Assembly: GCA_017550145.1 (NCBI GenBank)
Contig: JAFZQG010000040.1
Coordinates: forward strand, 1-64,000
Length of the DNA: 64,000 nt
Source: Erysipelotrichaceae bacterium
GTDB lineage: Bacteria; Bacillota_I; Bacilli_A; Erysipelotrichales; Erysipelotrichaceae
Reading direction: 5' to 3'
Both the position numbers and the translations under genes were made by a program. Within the stretch, counting starts at the first letter, position 1. Each line of letters starts with the position of its first letter. The notes below the pieces were generated by a model. That model was given only the letters and a program-made list of their open reading frames with translations, did no database searches and was not told where the DNA came from. Below, piece by piece: positions 16,861 to 28,452 of this stretch.

Positions 16861-17798
16861 TAGTGCTCTTCAACCTTACCACGTTTTACACGGTAGTAGT
16901 TGACGATAGACACAACGGTAAGAATCACAAAGACAGCAAAATACGGAATCGCATTGACAAGGTCTGTCGGGAATGCAGAGTTGCTGGAGAAGCTGATAGA
17001 GACAGCTCTGAAGACCGCAAAGATCAACGCAGCCAGGATCAGTAACCAGTAATTACCTGCCGCAATACCATTGGCAGCAACACCCATCCAGCCCTGTCCG
17101 GAAACCATCCCTCTGGAGAAGATCTTCAGATAGTTTAGAGACAGATAAACACCGCCTAATGCAGCAAAGATTCCGGATAATATCAGCGACAATACCTGAA
17201 GTCTTTCAACATTGATACCAGCTGTTCTGGCCGCATCAGCGTTCAGACCGCAGGCTCTCATTCTCATTCCTGTCGGAGTCTTGTAGATAAAAATGAACAG
17301 AAGAATGACGATCAGCCAGCAGATATATGTCAGGACATACTGTCCTGAAACTATTTCACCCAAAATCGGGATATCTTTGATGATCGGGATATCTAATGTG
17401 CTGAGGATCGGAGTGGTCAGAGAAGCTGTGGTTCCCTTTTCACCTGTCATCAGGAACATGACGAAGATCGCAACAGAATCAGCAAATGTATTCAAAGCAA
17501 TCATGATCAGCATGGCATTGGCGCCCATCTTCATGGAGAAGAAGGCAATCAGCATAACCGTAACGATACCGATAGCAATGCCGGTCAGAACGCCTACCCA
17601 GGCACTTCCGGACAGATACGAACCAAGCACACCGGCTAAAGCAGCGAACGTCATTATTGATTCAATAGCGATATTACCGATACCCGAAGACGCCGCAATG
17701 AATGTTCCGATTGCTGCAAAAACGATCGGAGTCGCCAGACGGATAGCAGTGATCAGAAATCTCATAGAAAACAGTGTTGAAAAAATACTATTCTGCAT
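16860..17798 (-). CDS. nupQ: Nucleoside ABC importer, permease 2
   Basis: A 312-residue BPD_transp_2-type membrane permease with about eight to ten hydrophobic segments and the conserved cytoplasmic loop GLNADAARTAGINVERL near residue 180. It is equivalent to YufQ/NupQ of Bacillus. It overlaps permease 1 by 11 nt. It would pair with permease 1 to form the channel for purine or pyrimidine nucleosides delivered by the BMP lipoprotein; the specificity is inferred from the neighbouring nucleoside hydrolase. Confidence 0.88.
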   Translation of the reverse strand: MQNSIFSTLFSMRFLITAIRLATPIVFAAIGTFIAASSGIGNIAIESIMTFAALAGVLGSYLSGSAWVGVLTGIAIGIVTVMLIAFFSMKMGANAMLIMIALNTFADSVAIFVMFLMTGEKGTTASLTTPILSTLDIPIIKDIPILGEIVSGQYVLTYICWLIVILLFIFIYKTPTGMRMRACGLNADAARTAGINVERLQVLSLILSGIFAALGGVYLSLNYLKIFSRGMVSGQGWMGVAANGIAAGNYWLLILAALIFAVFRAVSISFSSNSAFPTDLVNAIPYFAVFVILTVVSIVNYYRVKRGKVEEH

Positions 17799-18900
17799 GT
17801 TCTTCCAATCCCTCCTTTAATAACTGACGTTCTCTTAATCTTCTTAAGAAGTATTGAGAAGATATCAGCATGATGACGATACCTTCAACGATCGAAACGA
17901 TCTCGGAAGGTACGGCACCATCAACAAAATACAATACAGCAGCGCCCTGTTCAAGATACTTGATAAAGAAGGCTGCGATAACGATACCGATCGGATTGTT
18001 CTTTCCTAACATTGAAAGCAGCATTCCGGAGAAACCGATACCGACCAGAGACTGAGCCGGAGTATAATAACTGGTCTGTGTCAGCAGCTGAGTTGTTGAA
18101 CCCATGCCACACAGTACACCGGCGATAACAGCTGTCGTGATTGACAGTCTGAACGCGCTGACACCTGAATATTCGGCAAATTTAGGATTGGTGCCGGCGA
18201 TTCTCATCTGGTAACCAAGTTTTGTTTTATTCATGACCAGATAGAGGACGATCGTAACAACAATCAGCAGAATGAAACATGCCGAAATTCTGAGCGGTTC
18301 ATAAAGATAACCGATTCTCGCAGTAGGAAGATAGTCCTTGGAAGAAACGCTTCCTCTTTGAGCGGTTGAAATCCAGTTTCTGACAATATAAGCAGTTATA
18401 GCTGCATATATTGAGTTGGACATCAAGGAAACGACCATTTCATTGGTACCGAATTTTGCCTTCAGGAATGAAGGAAGAATCATCAGGATACCACCGACAA
18501 GCATTGCACCAAGATAGCATAATACCGGATGCAGGATCGGGCTGGTCGTTATCGGAGAAGCAGCGATCCAGGCAACGACTGCACCGGTGATGATGAAGAT
18601 ACCTTCAGCACCGAGGTTGAAGCCGCCGGCTTTGAATAAAACACCTGCTGCCAGACCGGCAAACGCAAATGAAATAAAACTTTCAATAACAGCACCTATA
18701 TATCTTTTTTTAGACAGAGGTCCAAATAAGATCGTCTTGATGGCATTAACCGGATCCTTTGAAATCAGACAAAGGATAACGAACGTGATTGCCAGAGCAA
18801 TCAGAATCGCAATGGTCATTTTAATCGCATCAAACAGTTTTGGATTGGAAATGGATAATTTGTAATTCTTTGAATACTTGCTGTTCTTATTATCAGTCAT
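17788..18900 (-). CDS. nupP: Nucleoside ABC importer, permease 1
   Basis: A 370-residue BPD_transp_2 permease with about ten hydrophobic segments, a cytoplasmic N-terminal extension of some 25 residues, and the EAA-like loop IAGTNPKFAEYSGVS near residue 230. It matches YufP/NupP. It overlaps the ATPase gene upstream by 8 nt and permease 2 downstream by 11 nt, so stoichiometric translation is likely. Confidence 0.88.
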   Translation of the reverse strand: MTDNKNSKYSKNYKLSISNPKLFDAIKMTIAILIALAITFVILCLISKDPVNAIKTILFGPLSKKRYIGAVIESFISFAFAGLAAGVLFKAGGFNLGAEGIFIITGAVVAWIAASPITTSPILHPVLCYLGAMLVGGILMILPSFLKAKFGTNEMVVSLMSNSIYAAITAYIVRNWISTAQRGSVSSKDYLPTARIGYLYEPLRISACFILLIVVTIVLYLVMNKTKLGYQMRIAGTNPKFAEYSGVSAFRLSITTAVIAGVLCGMGSTTQLLTQTSYYTPAQSLVGIGFSGMLLSMLGKNNPIGIVIAAFFIKYLEQGAAVLYFVDGAVPSEIVSIVEGIVIMLISSQYFLRRLRERQLLKEGLEEHAE

Positions 18901-20455
18901 TCAAAGCACCTCCTATCTCTTGAGGCGTCTGATGTTTCGCGCCTAACATATACATACCAAGTTCAGATTCAGAGACATCTTTAGCATTAGGGAAATATCC
19001 GGCGATCTGTCCGTCAAACATGACGATGATCCTGTCTGATAAGGACATGACTTCGTTCAGGTTTGCGGATACCAGCAGAATACCGGCTCCGGCATTGCGC
19101 ATTTCAATCAGTTTGTGGTGAACGAACTCTTCAGAACCGATATCGATACCATGAGTTGGCTGTTCGGCAATCATGAATTTCGAATTCGTATTATATTCTC
19201 TGGCGACGACGACCTTCTGAATATTACCGCCGGAAAGACTGTTTACGGCAGCATCGATCGTCTTGGTCTTGACCGCGAAAGTCTTGACAAGATTCTCTGC
19301 AGTTTCTTTGATCGCCTTGGAATTCATGAATACCTTATTGTTGATATCATCTCTATCGTAGTAAGTAGAGATCAGGTTATCGGAAATCGGCAGTGAACCG
19401 GCGATACCATCGCCCATTCTGTCTTCCGGAATATAAGCCATGCCCAGATCTCTGCGTCCCTTGATATTGAGCTCGTTTACTCTGTTACCGCAGATTTCAA
19501 TATCACCTGTATAGGCTGTTTCTTCCAGACCTGTAATACATCTGACAAGTTCCTGCTGGCCATTGCCTTCAACACCGGCGATACCAAGGATTTCACCGTT
19601 CTTGACCGCAAATGACATGTGATCCAGAACAGGTTTACCATTTCTTTCCATATAAAGGTCCTTGATTACCAGAGCCTTTTCGTTATGGAAATCTTCATGG
19701 GTCTTGTAGGCATTCATATCGGAATCAAGGTCTCTGCCTATGATCAGATTGGTCAATTGCTGCATCGAAAGGTCTTCATTAAGATAAGTGCCTTTGGAAA
19801 CGCCGTTTCTGATTACAGAGATCTTGTCCGAGATCTTCTTAACCTCTTCAAGTTTATGGGAAATGAACAGGATCGTGTGTCCCTGTTCCTTAAAGGAACG
19901 GAGCTGATCAAACAGTTTATCTGTTTCCTGCGGTGTCAGAACTGAAGTAGGTTCATCAAGGATGATCAGTTCAGCATTACGATACAAAGTCTTAAGTATT
20001 TCAACCTTCTGTCTTTTCGCAACCGAAAGAGTTGAAACCTTGGCATTTACATCGAGTTCAAAATTATATTTGTCAGATAATTCCTGACACCTTCTGGCAG
20101 CTTCCTTCTTATCAATAAAAATACCGCTCGTAGGTTCATCACCCAGAATGATATTGTCAACGATCGAAAAAGACGGAATCAGCATAAAATGCTGGTGCAC
20201 CATACCGATACCTGCTTTGATCGCGTCCATGGAACTGGAGAAGTTCGTTTCTTCTCCTTTGTAAGTCACGGAACCGCTTGAAGGTCGCTCGATACCGAAG
20301 ATTACTTTCATCAGTGTCGATTTACCGGCACCGTTCTCTCCGACGATCGAGTGAATCTCTCCCTTTTCGAATTCCATGTTAATGTCACGGTTAGCTACAG
20401 TTCCGTTAGGATAGACTTTTGTAACATTATCAAGTTTCAATATCGTCTCACTCAT
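18893..20455 (-). CDS. nupO: Nucleoside ABC importer, double ATPase subunit
   Basis: About 520 residues with two ABC domains in one chain. The first has Walker A GENGAGKST near 42, the second has a degenerate GVEGNGQQ in place of Walker A and an intact signature LSGGN near 405. This asymmetry is usual in the CUT2/BMP class. A frame opens at TTG 20467, but that TTG is part of the GGAGG ribosome site (20461-20465), so ATG 20455 is the start. A terminator-like hairpin separates it from the binding-protein gene, which should lower its expression relative to that gene. Confidence 0.92.
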   Translation of the reverse strand: MSETILKLDNVTKVYPNGTVANRDINMEFEKGEIHSIVGENGAGKSTLMKVIFGIERPSSGSVTYKGEETNFSSSMDAIKAGIGMVHQHFMLIPSFSIVDNIILGDEPTSGIFIDKKEAARRCQELSDKYNFELDVNAKVSTLSVAKRQKVEILKTLYRNAELIILDEPTSVLTPQETDKLFDQLRSFKEQGHTILFISHKLEEVKKISDKISVIRNGVSKGTYLNEDLSMQQLTNLIIGRDLDSDMNAYKTHEDFHNEKALVIKDLYMERNGKPVLDHMSFAVKNGEILGIAGVEGNGQQELVRCITGLEETAYTGDIEICGNRVNELNIKGRRDLGMAYIPEDRMGDGIAGSLPISDNLISTYYDRDDINNKVFMNSKAIKETAENLVKTFAVKTKTIDAAVNSLSGGNIQKVVVAREYNTNSKFMIAEQPTHGIDIGSEEFVHHKLIEMRNAGAGILLVSANLNEVMSLSDRIIVMFDGQIAGYFPNAKDVSESELGMYMLGAKHQTPQEIGGALND

Positions 20456-20472
20456 AAGATCCTCCAAAATTT

Positions 20473-20508
20473 AGAAAAAGTCATGCGCCAAAAAGCAGCG
20501 CATGACTT
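20473..20508 (-). terminator. Attenuating terminator between bmpA-type gene and ABC genes
   Basis: A perfect 11-bp stem (20478-20488 with 20498-20508), 9-nt loop and U5 on the minus strand. It lies inside one operon and probably lets only part of transcription pass, giving more binding protein than transporter. Confidence 0.75.
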
Positions 20509-20532
20509 CATCAAACAAAATTCAATCAATAA

Positions 20533-21654
20533 TTACTCAACACGGTTAGCGTCTCTGAGAGCTGGCCAGTTAGCAGCGTATTCATCTGCATTCCAGTCAG
20601 TCAGACAGTCGATAACAGTTACCTGGCCGCTTACAACAGAGTTCAGAACTTCAGCAAGTTTAGCTCTTGTTGCTTCGTCAGTGTTAGCCATGTAGAAATC
20701 ATTTTCAGCAAGACCTACACCGTTAAGAGCAATACCCCACATCTCAGCCTTGCCGAGCTTGTCAGCGTAATTGCCGTTAGCAACCATTTCGATGAATGCC
20801 TTAAGAGGAACACCAGTATTCTTTAAAGCAGAAGTCAGGATTGTGTTAGCCCAGTCAGGGTTAGTGTCCTTGAACTGTAAGTACTGGTCCTGGTCAACAC
20901 CGATGCACCATACATCATCATGAGCAGAGCAAGCATCGATAACACCGTTACCTAAGCCACCGGCAACCTGCCAGATAACATCAGCACCCTTAGAGATCAT
21001 ATCATCAGTAACTTCTTTACCTAAAGCAGTATCTGAGAATGAACCAGGATAAGAAATAACATACTTAACATCGTTAGCAGTTAAAACCTGGCAGTAACCA
21101 GAAATGAACTGGTTCATAGCCTGAGCATCCATACCAACAACAACACCAACAGTACCAGTCTTGGTGATAGCAGCTGATAAAGAACCAACCAGGTAACCTA
21201 ATTCAGCAGTGTTGCACTTAGTGCTGTAGCAGTTAGCTGGAATACCTGTTTCAGGAACAAAGTCATAGTCATAGTTGAAGAACAGCTGATCAGGATACTT
21301 AGCGCATGCCTTGTATAAGAAGTCTTCATAGTCACCATTACCACAGACAACGAGATCATAAGCGTGGTCTTCGCAAACGTTATCAAACCAGTTCATCCAG
21401 TTTGCTTCAGCTTTTTCGCCTGAAGGGTCACATTCGAAGACGTCAACAGTAATGTTGTTGTCAGCAGCATTCATTTCATCAGCAGCACCTGCGATTGTGT
21501 CGAAATAAGACTGGTCGCCTCTGTGCGGGATGAGTACTGCAACCTTAGTTACACCATCATCTTCAGTAGGTTCAGGTGTCTCTTCTTTCTTACCGCAACC
21601 GACTAATGCGAATACCATTAAGGCTGCAAGTAATACAGTTAATAATTTCTTCAT
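20533..21654 (-). CDS. nupN: BMP-family nucleoside-binding lipoprotein
   Basis: A 373-residue substrate-binding protein. A lipoprotein signal with the lipobox A-L-V-G-C (C20) is followed by an acidic linker and the BMP/Med fold: VAVLIPHRGDQSYFD near residue 37, the WQVAGG motif near 230 and GVDQDQY near 250. It captures nucleosides outside the membrane and delivers them to the permeases. It is the first gene of the five-gene importer/hydrolase operon and is the likely high-expression member. Confidence 0.92.
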   Translation of the reverse strand: MKKLLTVLLAALMVFALVGCGKKEETPEPTEDDGVTKVAVLIPHRGDQSYFDTIAGAADEMNAADNNITVDVFECDPSGEKAEANWMNWFDNVCEDHAYDLVVCGNGDYEDFLYKACAKYPDQLFFNYDYDFVPETGIPANCYSTKCNTAELGYLVGSLSAAITKTGTVGVVVGMDAQAMNQFISGYCQVLTANDVKYVISYPGSFSDTALGKEVTDDMISKGADVIWQVAGGLGNGVIDACSAHDDVWCIGVDQDQYLQFKDTNPDWANTILTSALKNTGVPLKAFIEMVANGNYADKLGKAEMWGIALNGVGLAENDFYMANTDEATRAKLAEVLNSVVSGQVTVIDCLTDWNADEYAANWPALRDANRVE

Positions 21655-21678
21655 TCTTTCTCTCCTTCTTTTTTTATT

Positions 21679-21704
21679 GTTAAAATACCTGAGGTATTTT
21701 TAAC
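21679..21704. repeat. Inverted repeat in the nucleoside importer leader
   Basis: GTTAAAATACC and GGTATTTTTAAC flank TGA; the arms match over 11 positions with one bulged base. It lies between the predicted transcription start and the ribosome site, so it can be an operator or an RNA hairpin. Confidence 0.55.
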
Positions 21705-21723
21705 CAAATTGGATAAACTGCTT

Positions 21724-21753
21724 TATATATTTTGAACAAAATCTGTTCTTCAA
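21724..21753 (-). promoter_or_regulatory. Predicted promoter of the nucleoside importer operon
   Basis: TTGAAG (21748-21753), 18-nt spacer, TATATA (21724-21729) on the minus strand, about 70 nt before the ATG. Confidence 0.5.
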
Positions 21754-21887
21754 TAATACAGATATTTTATCACCTCTATCAGTCAGTTTCAACGAAGTTT
21801 TGTATTATTTCATAGAAAAAACTGACGCTTCCTAGAAAAACCTCAAAAACAGTGTTTTTCCCGATATTTCAAGCCCCTTTCATTTCC

Positions 21888-21916
21888 TTGACAAGCTATT
21901 ATTCGTGCCCTAAGAT
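21888..21916 (+). promoter_or_regulatory. Strong promoter of the MgsA-like gene
   Basis: A perfect TTGACA (21888-21893), 17-nt spacer and TAAGAT (21911-21916). The gene has an AAAAGGAG site, so this message has a normal leader. Confidence 0.8.
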
Positions 21917-21949
21917 GAAGGCGTAACACATTAAAAAAGGAGAAAAATA

Positions 21950-22531
21950 ATGTCAGAATACTACGATCCTTGGGCATATACAACGTCCAAACACGGTATC
22001 AGCGCCGATTTACTGATCTCGGCAGTCCAGAAATGTATCAGAAGAGGTCAGGCCGATCTGGCTATGCGCTTTGCTTATGAGCTCTATGCTACTTCTACTT
22101 TCCATGAGGAAAAACTGTGGAACAGATTACTGGTTATATCTGTTGAAGATATCGGTTTCGGTGATCCTAATGCCTTAGTTATTGTTAAAACATTAAACGA
22201 TTTAAGGAAAGAATTCCCATACGGTGACGGAGACAGACCGATCTTCTTCCTTTATGCGATCAGGTATTTATGCGGCTGCCAGAAAGAAAGATCTACCGAT
22301 CACGTCAAGAACATCATCATGAAAGAAAATGCCAAAGGAGAAGTTCCGGAGATCCCTGACTATGCCATGGATATGCATACCAACAAAGGAAGATTCGAAC
22401 TGGGCAGAGATGTCTTCTACTTCCTGAATGATGCTTCCAAGGTCGAACCGCTCTGGGATAAGTATGATGATACCTACTTCAAACAGCTCTACAAGATGTA
22501 CGAAGAAGAAGCCGAGGAAGAAAAGAAATAA
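21950..22531 (+). CDS. Stand-alone MgsA/RarA C-terminal-like domain protein
   Basis: A 193-residue protein. The stretch AVQKCIRRGQADLAMRFAY (about 26-44) and LLVISVEDIGFGDPNAL (about 62-78) match the C-terminal tetramerisation region of the RarA/MgsA AAA+ clamp-loader-like ATPases. There is no Walker A, so the ATPase part is absent; the stop codons upstream and the strong promoter with a good ribosome site show a complete gene and not a fragment. The C-terminus is acidic. Role unknown; it could modulate a full-length RarA elsewhere. The family link is from recalled motifs. Confidence 0.65.
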   Translation: MSEYYDPWAYTTSKHGISADLLISAVQKCIRRGQADLAMRFAYELYATSTFHEEKLWNRLLVISVEDIGFGDPNALVIVKTLNDLRKEFPYGDGDRPIFFLYAIRYLCGCQKERSTDHVKNIIMKENAKGEVPEIPDYAMDMHTNKGRFELGRDVFYFLNDASKVEPLWDKYDDTYFKQLYKMYEEEAEEEKK

Positions 22532-22541
22532 GCAATAAAAG

Positions 22542-22574
22542 AAAAACTTATGAGTCAGCGACTCATAAGTTTTT

Positions 22575-22576
<2 letters not shown>
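22542..22576. terminator. Bidirectional terminator
   Basis: A perfect 15-bp stem (22542-22556 with 22560-22574) with a 3-nt loop and A/T runs on both sides, between the MgsA-like gene and the convergent beta-glucosidase gene. Confidence 0.9.
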
Positions 22577-25558
<2,982 letters not shown>

Positions 25559-25587
25559 AATATCCCCTTTCTTTTTTTAATTGTATA

Positions 25588-25614
25588 AATTTACGCAATG
25601 GCATTTGCGTGAAT
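25588..25614 (-). repeat. Small hairpin in the PTS leader
   Basis: ACGCAA and TTGCGT enclose a 6-nt loop, between the terminator and the ribosome site. No U-run follows. Role unknown. Confidence 0.35.
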
Positions 25615-25638
25615 TTCCTTTTATTGATGATCTTAAAC

Positions 25639-25723
25639 AAAAAAACTCTTCTGACCATCCCAAAAACATTTATTCGTAATGTTTTCAAGGATAAGCCTCG
25701 AAGAGTTTCGAGTAACAAACCTT
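25639..25723 (-). promoter_or_regulatory. LicT RAT antiterminator overlapping an intrinsic terminator
   Basis: On the minus strand, AAGG (25720-25723), internal loop TTTGTTA, stem CTCGAA/TTCGAG (25707-25712 with 25697-25702), internal loop GCTTAT and CCTT (25687-25690) form the ribonucleic antiterminator bound by BglG/LicT proteins. AAACTCTTC (25700-25708) can instead pair with GAAGAGTTT (25643-25651), followed by U7, giving a terminator; an inner hairpin lies at 25663-25685. The two structures exclude each other. This is classic sugar-induced antitermination. Confidence 0.88.
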
Positions 25724-25761
25724 AACTTCTAACTAAATAGTAATAAAAAGCAGAGTGACTG

Positions 25762-26583
25762 TCAATCATCAATCCGCATAATCAGGCGGTTAATATGGAT
25801 CGACAGGTATAACAGTTCTTCATCATTGATCAGAACATTGAATTTTCTGTTAAGATACTCCTTTATCTTTTCTGCACATTCGACCGATTCAACATATTTC
25901 GTTTTTATTTCTTCATAGATCTTCATGTTCTGACTTTCGATCTGCTCAGAATTCATGATCCTTCTGATCAGATAATCAATATGAGATACAAAACGACTGT
26001 AGTTGAAACTGTCTCTTTGAATCTTTACATTAAACTGCTTTTCGATTATTTCCGTTATTTCTTCTATATATACGACGGTGTTGACGTCTTCTTTTTCCTC
26101 TTTGATACTGTCATTGATAAAATGAAGCGCAATCGTACCGGCCTCCTGACGCGGAAGTCTGGTTCCGGTCATCTTCCGGATAATTTCCAGAGAATCCAAT
26201 GCCACATTCATCTCATCGGGATAAAGCTGAACAATATCCTGAATCAACGGCTGAGGAAGATAGATGTTCTTGTCTTTTCTTTTAATGGCAAACTGTAAAT
26301 GGTCTGCCAAGGCAATTGCCGAAGAAGAAGGAAAAACCAGAGAAAGCTTATCGGAAGCATAATCAATAAGATAAATGGCTGTATTGATCACAACCGTCGG
26401 AATCTCTCTGATTATGCCGTAATCGGTATCTTTTATATTATAAAAAGTACGGTTGATCTTATCTAAAGGGATTTCTTCTCCCTCTTTATAAAAACCTACA
26501 CCTTTTCCGAAAACGATAACTTCTCTGCCCATGGAGTCAATACACTGAGCAACGTTGTTATTGATATTCTTTATGTTTTTCAT
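25762..26583 (-). CDS. licT: BglG/LicT-family transcriptional antiterminator
   Basis: An RNA-binding antiterminator of 273 residues. A CAT domain (about 1-57) binds the RAT hairpin; two PRD domains follow, with all four regulatory histidines present: H95 and H154 in PRD1, H201 and H263 in PRD2. EII and HPr phosphorylate these sites to couple activity to sugar uptake and catabolite control. Its target is seen immediately downstream at 25687-25723, in front of the PTS gene. It starts 18 nt after the stop of a deoxyribosyltransferase-like gene, with no terminator between. Confidence 0.93.
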   Translation of the reverse strand: MKNIKNINNNVAQCIDSMGREVIVFGKGVGFYKEGEEIPLDKINRTFYNIKDTDYGIIREIPTVVINTAIYLIDYASDKLSLVFPSSSAIALADHLQFAIKRKDKNIYLPQPLIQDIVQLYPDEMNVALDSLEIIRKMTGTRLPRQEAGTIALHFINDSIKEEKEDVNTVVYIEEITEIIEKQFNVKIQRDSFNYSRFVSHIDYLIRRIMNSEQIESQNMKIYEEIKTKYVESVECAEKIKEYLNRKFNVLINDEELLYLSIHINRLIMRIDD

Positions 26584-26601
26584 TCTTCTTAAGTATGTTT
26601 T

Positions 26602-27162
26602 TTATTCTTTAACTTTATATGGTTCGTATCCCGCTTCGATCAGCTGCTTATCGAAATCAGCTCTTGCAAGTTTGCAGGCATTCTCGAAACTGTCAGCAAC
26701 CTTAACAAGCGTAAGCATATTATCGAAACCGTATTCCTTATCTTCGATCGCATAACCCTCTGAATCATAAAAGACACCGTCTTCTTCGGTTCTTTCGATC
26801 TTGCGTTCCAGTAAGGTTTTAGGACCGCCATAGAAACCATATGAAGGATAACCCAAAGCTACATACCAGCCCAGTTCCCATAAGGTTCCGCTGTCAGGTT
26901 CATGACCTCTCCAGTCATCAAGCTGAGCAAAACAGACATCGCATTTTAACATGTGACCGTAGTCACTGTTGAAGACGCGCTGCCAGAAATTATCGCCCGG
27001 TTCAACAGGATCGCCATCTCCAGGAAACATGCCGATGAAACCGTATTTATCGCAGACTTCTTTCCAGTATTTAACTGTCTCTTCACAGGTCGGCAGAAAC
27101 ATTTCAAAATCGGCTAGATAGATAACCGGTTTTCTGACTTTTCCTTCTCTATCGATAAACAT
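26602..27162 (-). CDS. Nucleoside 2-deoxyribosyltransferase-like protein 1
   Basis: A 186-residue protein of the Nuc_deoxyrib_tr fold. Hallmarks are IYLADFE at the first strand, CDVCFAQLDDWRG with the conserved aspartates (about 110-118) and DSGTLWELGWYVALGYP (about 123-139), which holds the predicted nucleophilic glutamate. Family enzymes exchange the base of 2'-deoxynucleosides or hydrolyse N-glycosidic bonds. The paralogue upstream shares the fold but differs in detail. Two side by side suggest a hetero-complex or two substrates. The actual reaction is not proven. Confidence 0.75.
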   Translation of the reverse strand: MFIDREGKVRKPVIYLADFEMFLPTCEETVKYWKEVCDKYGFIGMFPGDGDPVEPGDNFWQRVFNSDYGHMLKCDVCFAQLDDWRGHEPDSGTLWELGWYVALGYPSYGFYGGPKTLLERKIERTEEDGVFYDSEGYAIEDKEYGFDNMLTLVKVADSFENACKLARADFDKQLIEAGYEPYKVKE

Positions 27163-27680
27163 CAGTTCAGGTCTCCTTTCTGCAGATCTTCAGCCGCTTT
27201 CTTTATGGCATCTTCGAAATCGCCTTTTACGATCGTTGATGAGAATTCCAGCATCAGATTGAGTGGACCCGGTTCAAAACCGACATCGTTTTCATCAACC
27301 ATCTGAGCCATGGCTTCATTATAATGCGTTTCTCCGCTGTATCTTTCGCAGCACACTCTGGTATCCGGCATATAGGAATAGATCTTCTTTTCCAAAGCAT
27401 ATGCCATACCCATTTCCAGAGCTACTTCGCTGTATGGTTCCAGATAACTTCTGAAATCTCTGGTATCGGCTATTACGATATCGCATTCTTTCATCAGTTC
27501 CATACGTTTTTCCGCAACAGCTCTGCTGTTTTCAAAAGTGTCCTTTATCTTATAGACTTCTTCCGGATATTCCAGTAATTCGAAACCGTACTTCTCGCAA
27601 AGAGCTCTCTTCTGTTCAAAAACCTCTTTCGCATTCTTCAGTAAACGGTCGGGACCGGACAGATAAATTTTCTTCTTCAT
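27162..27680 (-). CDS. Nucleoside 2-deoxyribosyltransferase-like protein 2
   Basis: A 172-residue protein with the fold's IYLSGPDR first strand, DIVIADTRDF (aspartate motif) and EVALEMGMAYALEKKIY with the likely catalytic glutamate. A frame opens at 27701, but AAGGGG before the ATG at 27680 sets the start. Its stop overlaps the start of paralogue 1 by one base. An extended -10 (TGTTATAAT) sits just before it, so the two paralogues and licT may form a separate transcript from deoD. Confidence 0.75.
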   Translation of the reverse strand: MKKKIYLSGPDRLLKNAKEVFEQKRALCEKYGFELLEYPEEVYKIKDTFENSRAVAEKRMELMKECDIVIADTRDFRSYLEPYSEVALEMGMAYALEKKIYSYMPDTRVCCERYSGETHYNEAMAQMVDENDVGFEPGPLNLMLEFSSTIVKGDFEDAIKKAAEDLQKGDLN

Positions 27681-27703
27681 ATAATTCCCCTTAAACCTCA
27701 ATA

Positions 27704-27712
27704 ATTATAACA
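27704..27712 (-). promoter_or_regulatory. Extended -10 promoter before the deoxyribosyltransferase pair
   Basis: TGTTATAAT on the minus strand, overlapping the intergenic space after deoD, about 24 nt before the ATG. No clear -35. Confidence 0.5.
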
Positions 27713-27721
27713 TTGCCGTCT

Positions 27722-28441
27722 CTAGCTGTTTTCGATTTTTACAGCCGTATCCAGAGCTATTTCGATCATTTCATCAAAAGCCGTCTGTCTTTCTTCAGTC
27801 GTTGCTGCCTGATTGACCAGATCGGAGACAGTCAGAAGACATGCAGCCTTCTTATGCAGATATCTAGCATTCGCAAACAGTCCGAAACTTTCCATTTCTC
27901 CGCCGATCAGTTTGTAAGGCGGGGTCTTCTGTAACGATCTGTCTCTGTAGAAACAGTCGCCGCAGCGCACGATTCCCTTATAGATATTCTTGCCTTTTTC
28001 TTTAGCTGTTTCTTCCAACAGCCTTGTAAGTTCTTCGTCCGGATACATCAGATCTTCTTCATATCCGAAACCCACTCTCGCAAAAGAAGATTCGCTGTAT
28101 GAGGCTTCCGTCAGGATGATATCGAACATTTTCATTTCCGGAAGAAGGCCTCCGCAGGAACCGATCCTGATAATATTCTCGACATCATAGAAATCATACA
28201 GTTCATAGGAATAGATAGCCATTGAAGGTATACCCATGCCATGACCCATGATCGAAAGCCTGACACCTATATAAGTTCCCGTATAACCTAACATATTCCT
28301 GACGTGATTGAATTCCTTCACATCTTCCAAGAAATTATCAGCAATATACTTGGCTCTTAACGGATCACCGGGCATGATGACGGTTCTGGCGATCTCGCCT
28401 TTTTTTGCCGTATTGTGCGGTGTGCCCATGAATTCTTCCAT
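27722..28441 (-). CDS. deoD: Purine-nucleoside phosphorylase DeoD
   Basis: Phosphorolyses purine (deoxy)nucleosides to base and (deoxy)ribose-1-phosphate, cytoplasmic. Family marks: KKGEIARTVIMPGDPLRAKYIA at the N-terminus, IRIGSCGG (near 91), and GGEMESFGLFANA (near 180) for substrate binding. Length of 239 is normal for the hexameric class. The ATG has AAGGAG at 7 nt. It lies in the nucleoside-handling run with the ADP-ribosylglycohydrolase upstream. Confidence 0.95.
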   Translation of the reverse strand: MEEFMGTPHNTAKKGEIARTVIMPGDPLRAKYIADNFLEDVKEFNHVRNMLGYTGTYIGVRLSIMGHGMGIPSMAIYSYELYDFYDVENIIRIGSCGGLLPEMKMFDIILTEASYSESSFARVGFGYEEDLMYPDEELTRLLEETAKEKGKNIYKGIVRCGDCFYRDRSLQKTPPYKLIGGEMESFGLFANARYLHKKAACLLTVSDLVNQAATTEERQTAFDEMIEIALDTAVKIENS

Positions 28442-28452
28442 CGTTTTTCTCC

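Noticed and set aside
21655-21949. Purine riboswitch or PurR box before the nucleoside operon
   Set aside because: I found no purine aptamer core and no PurR-like sequence, only the inverted repeat and promoters.
25588-25614. Second RAT-like hairpin in the PTS leader
   Set aside because: It lacks the conserved internal loops and is not overlapped by a terminator.
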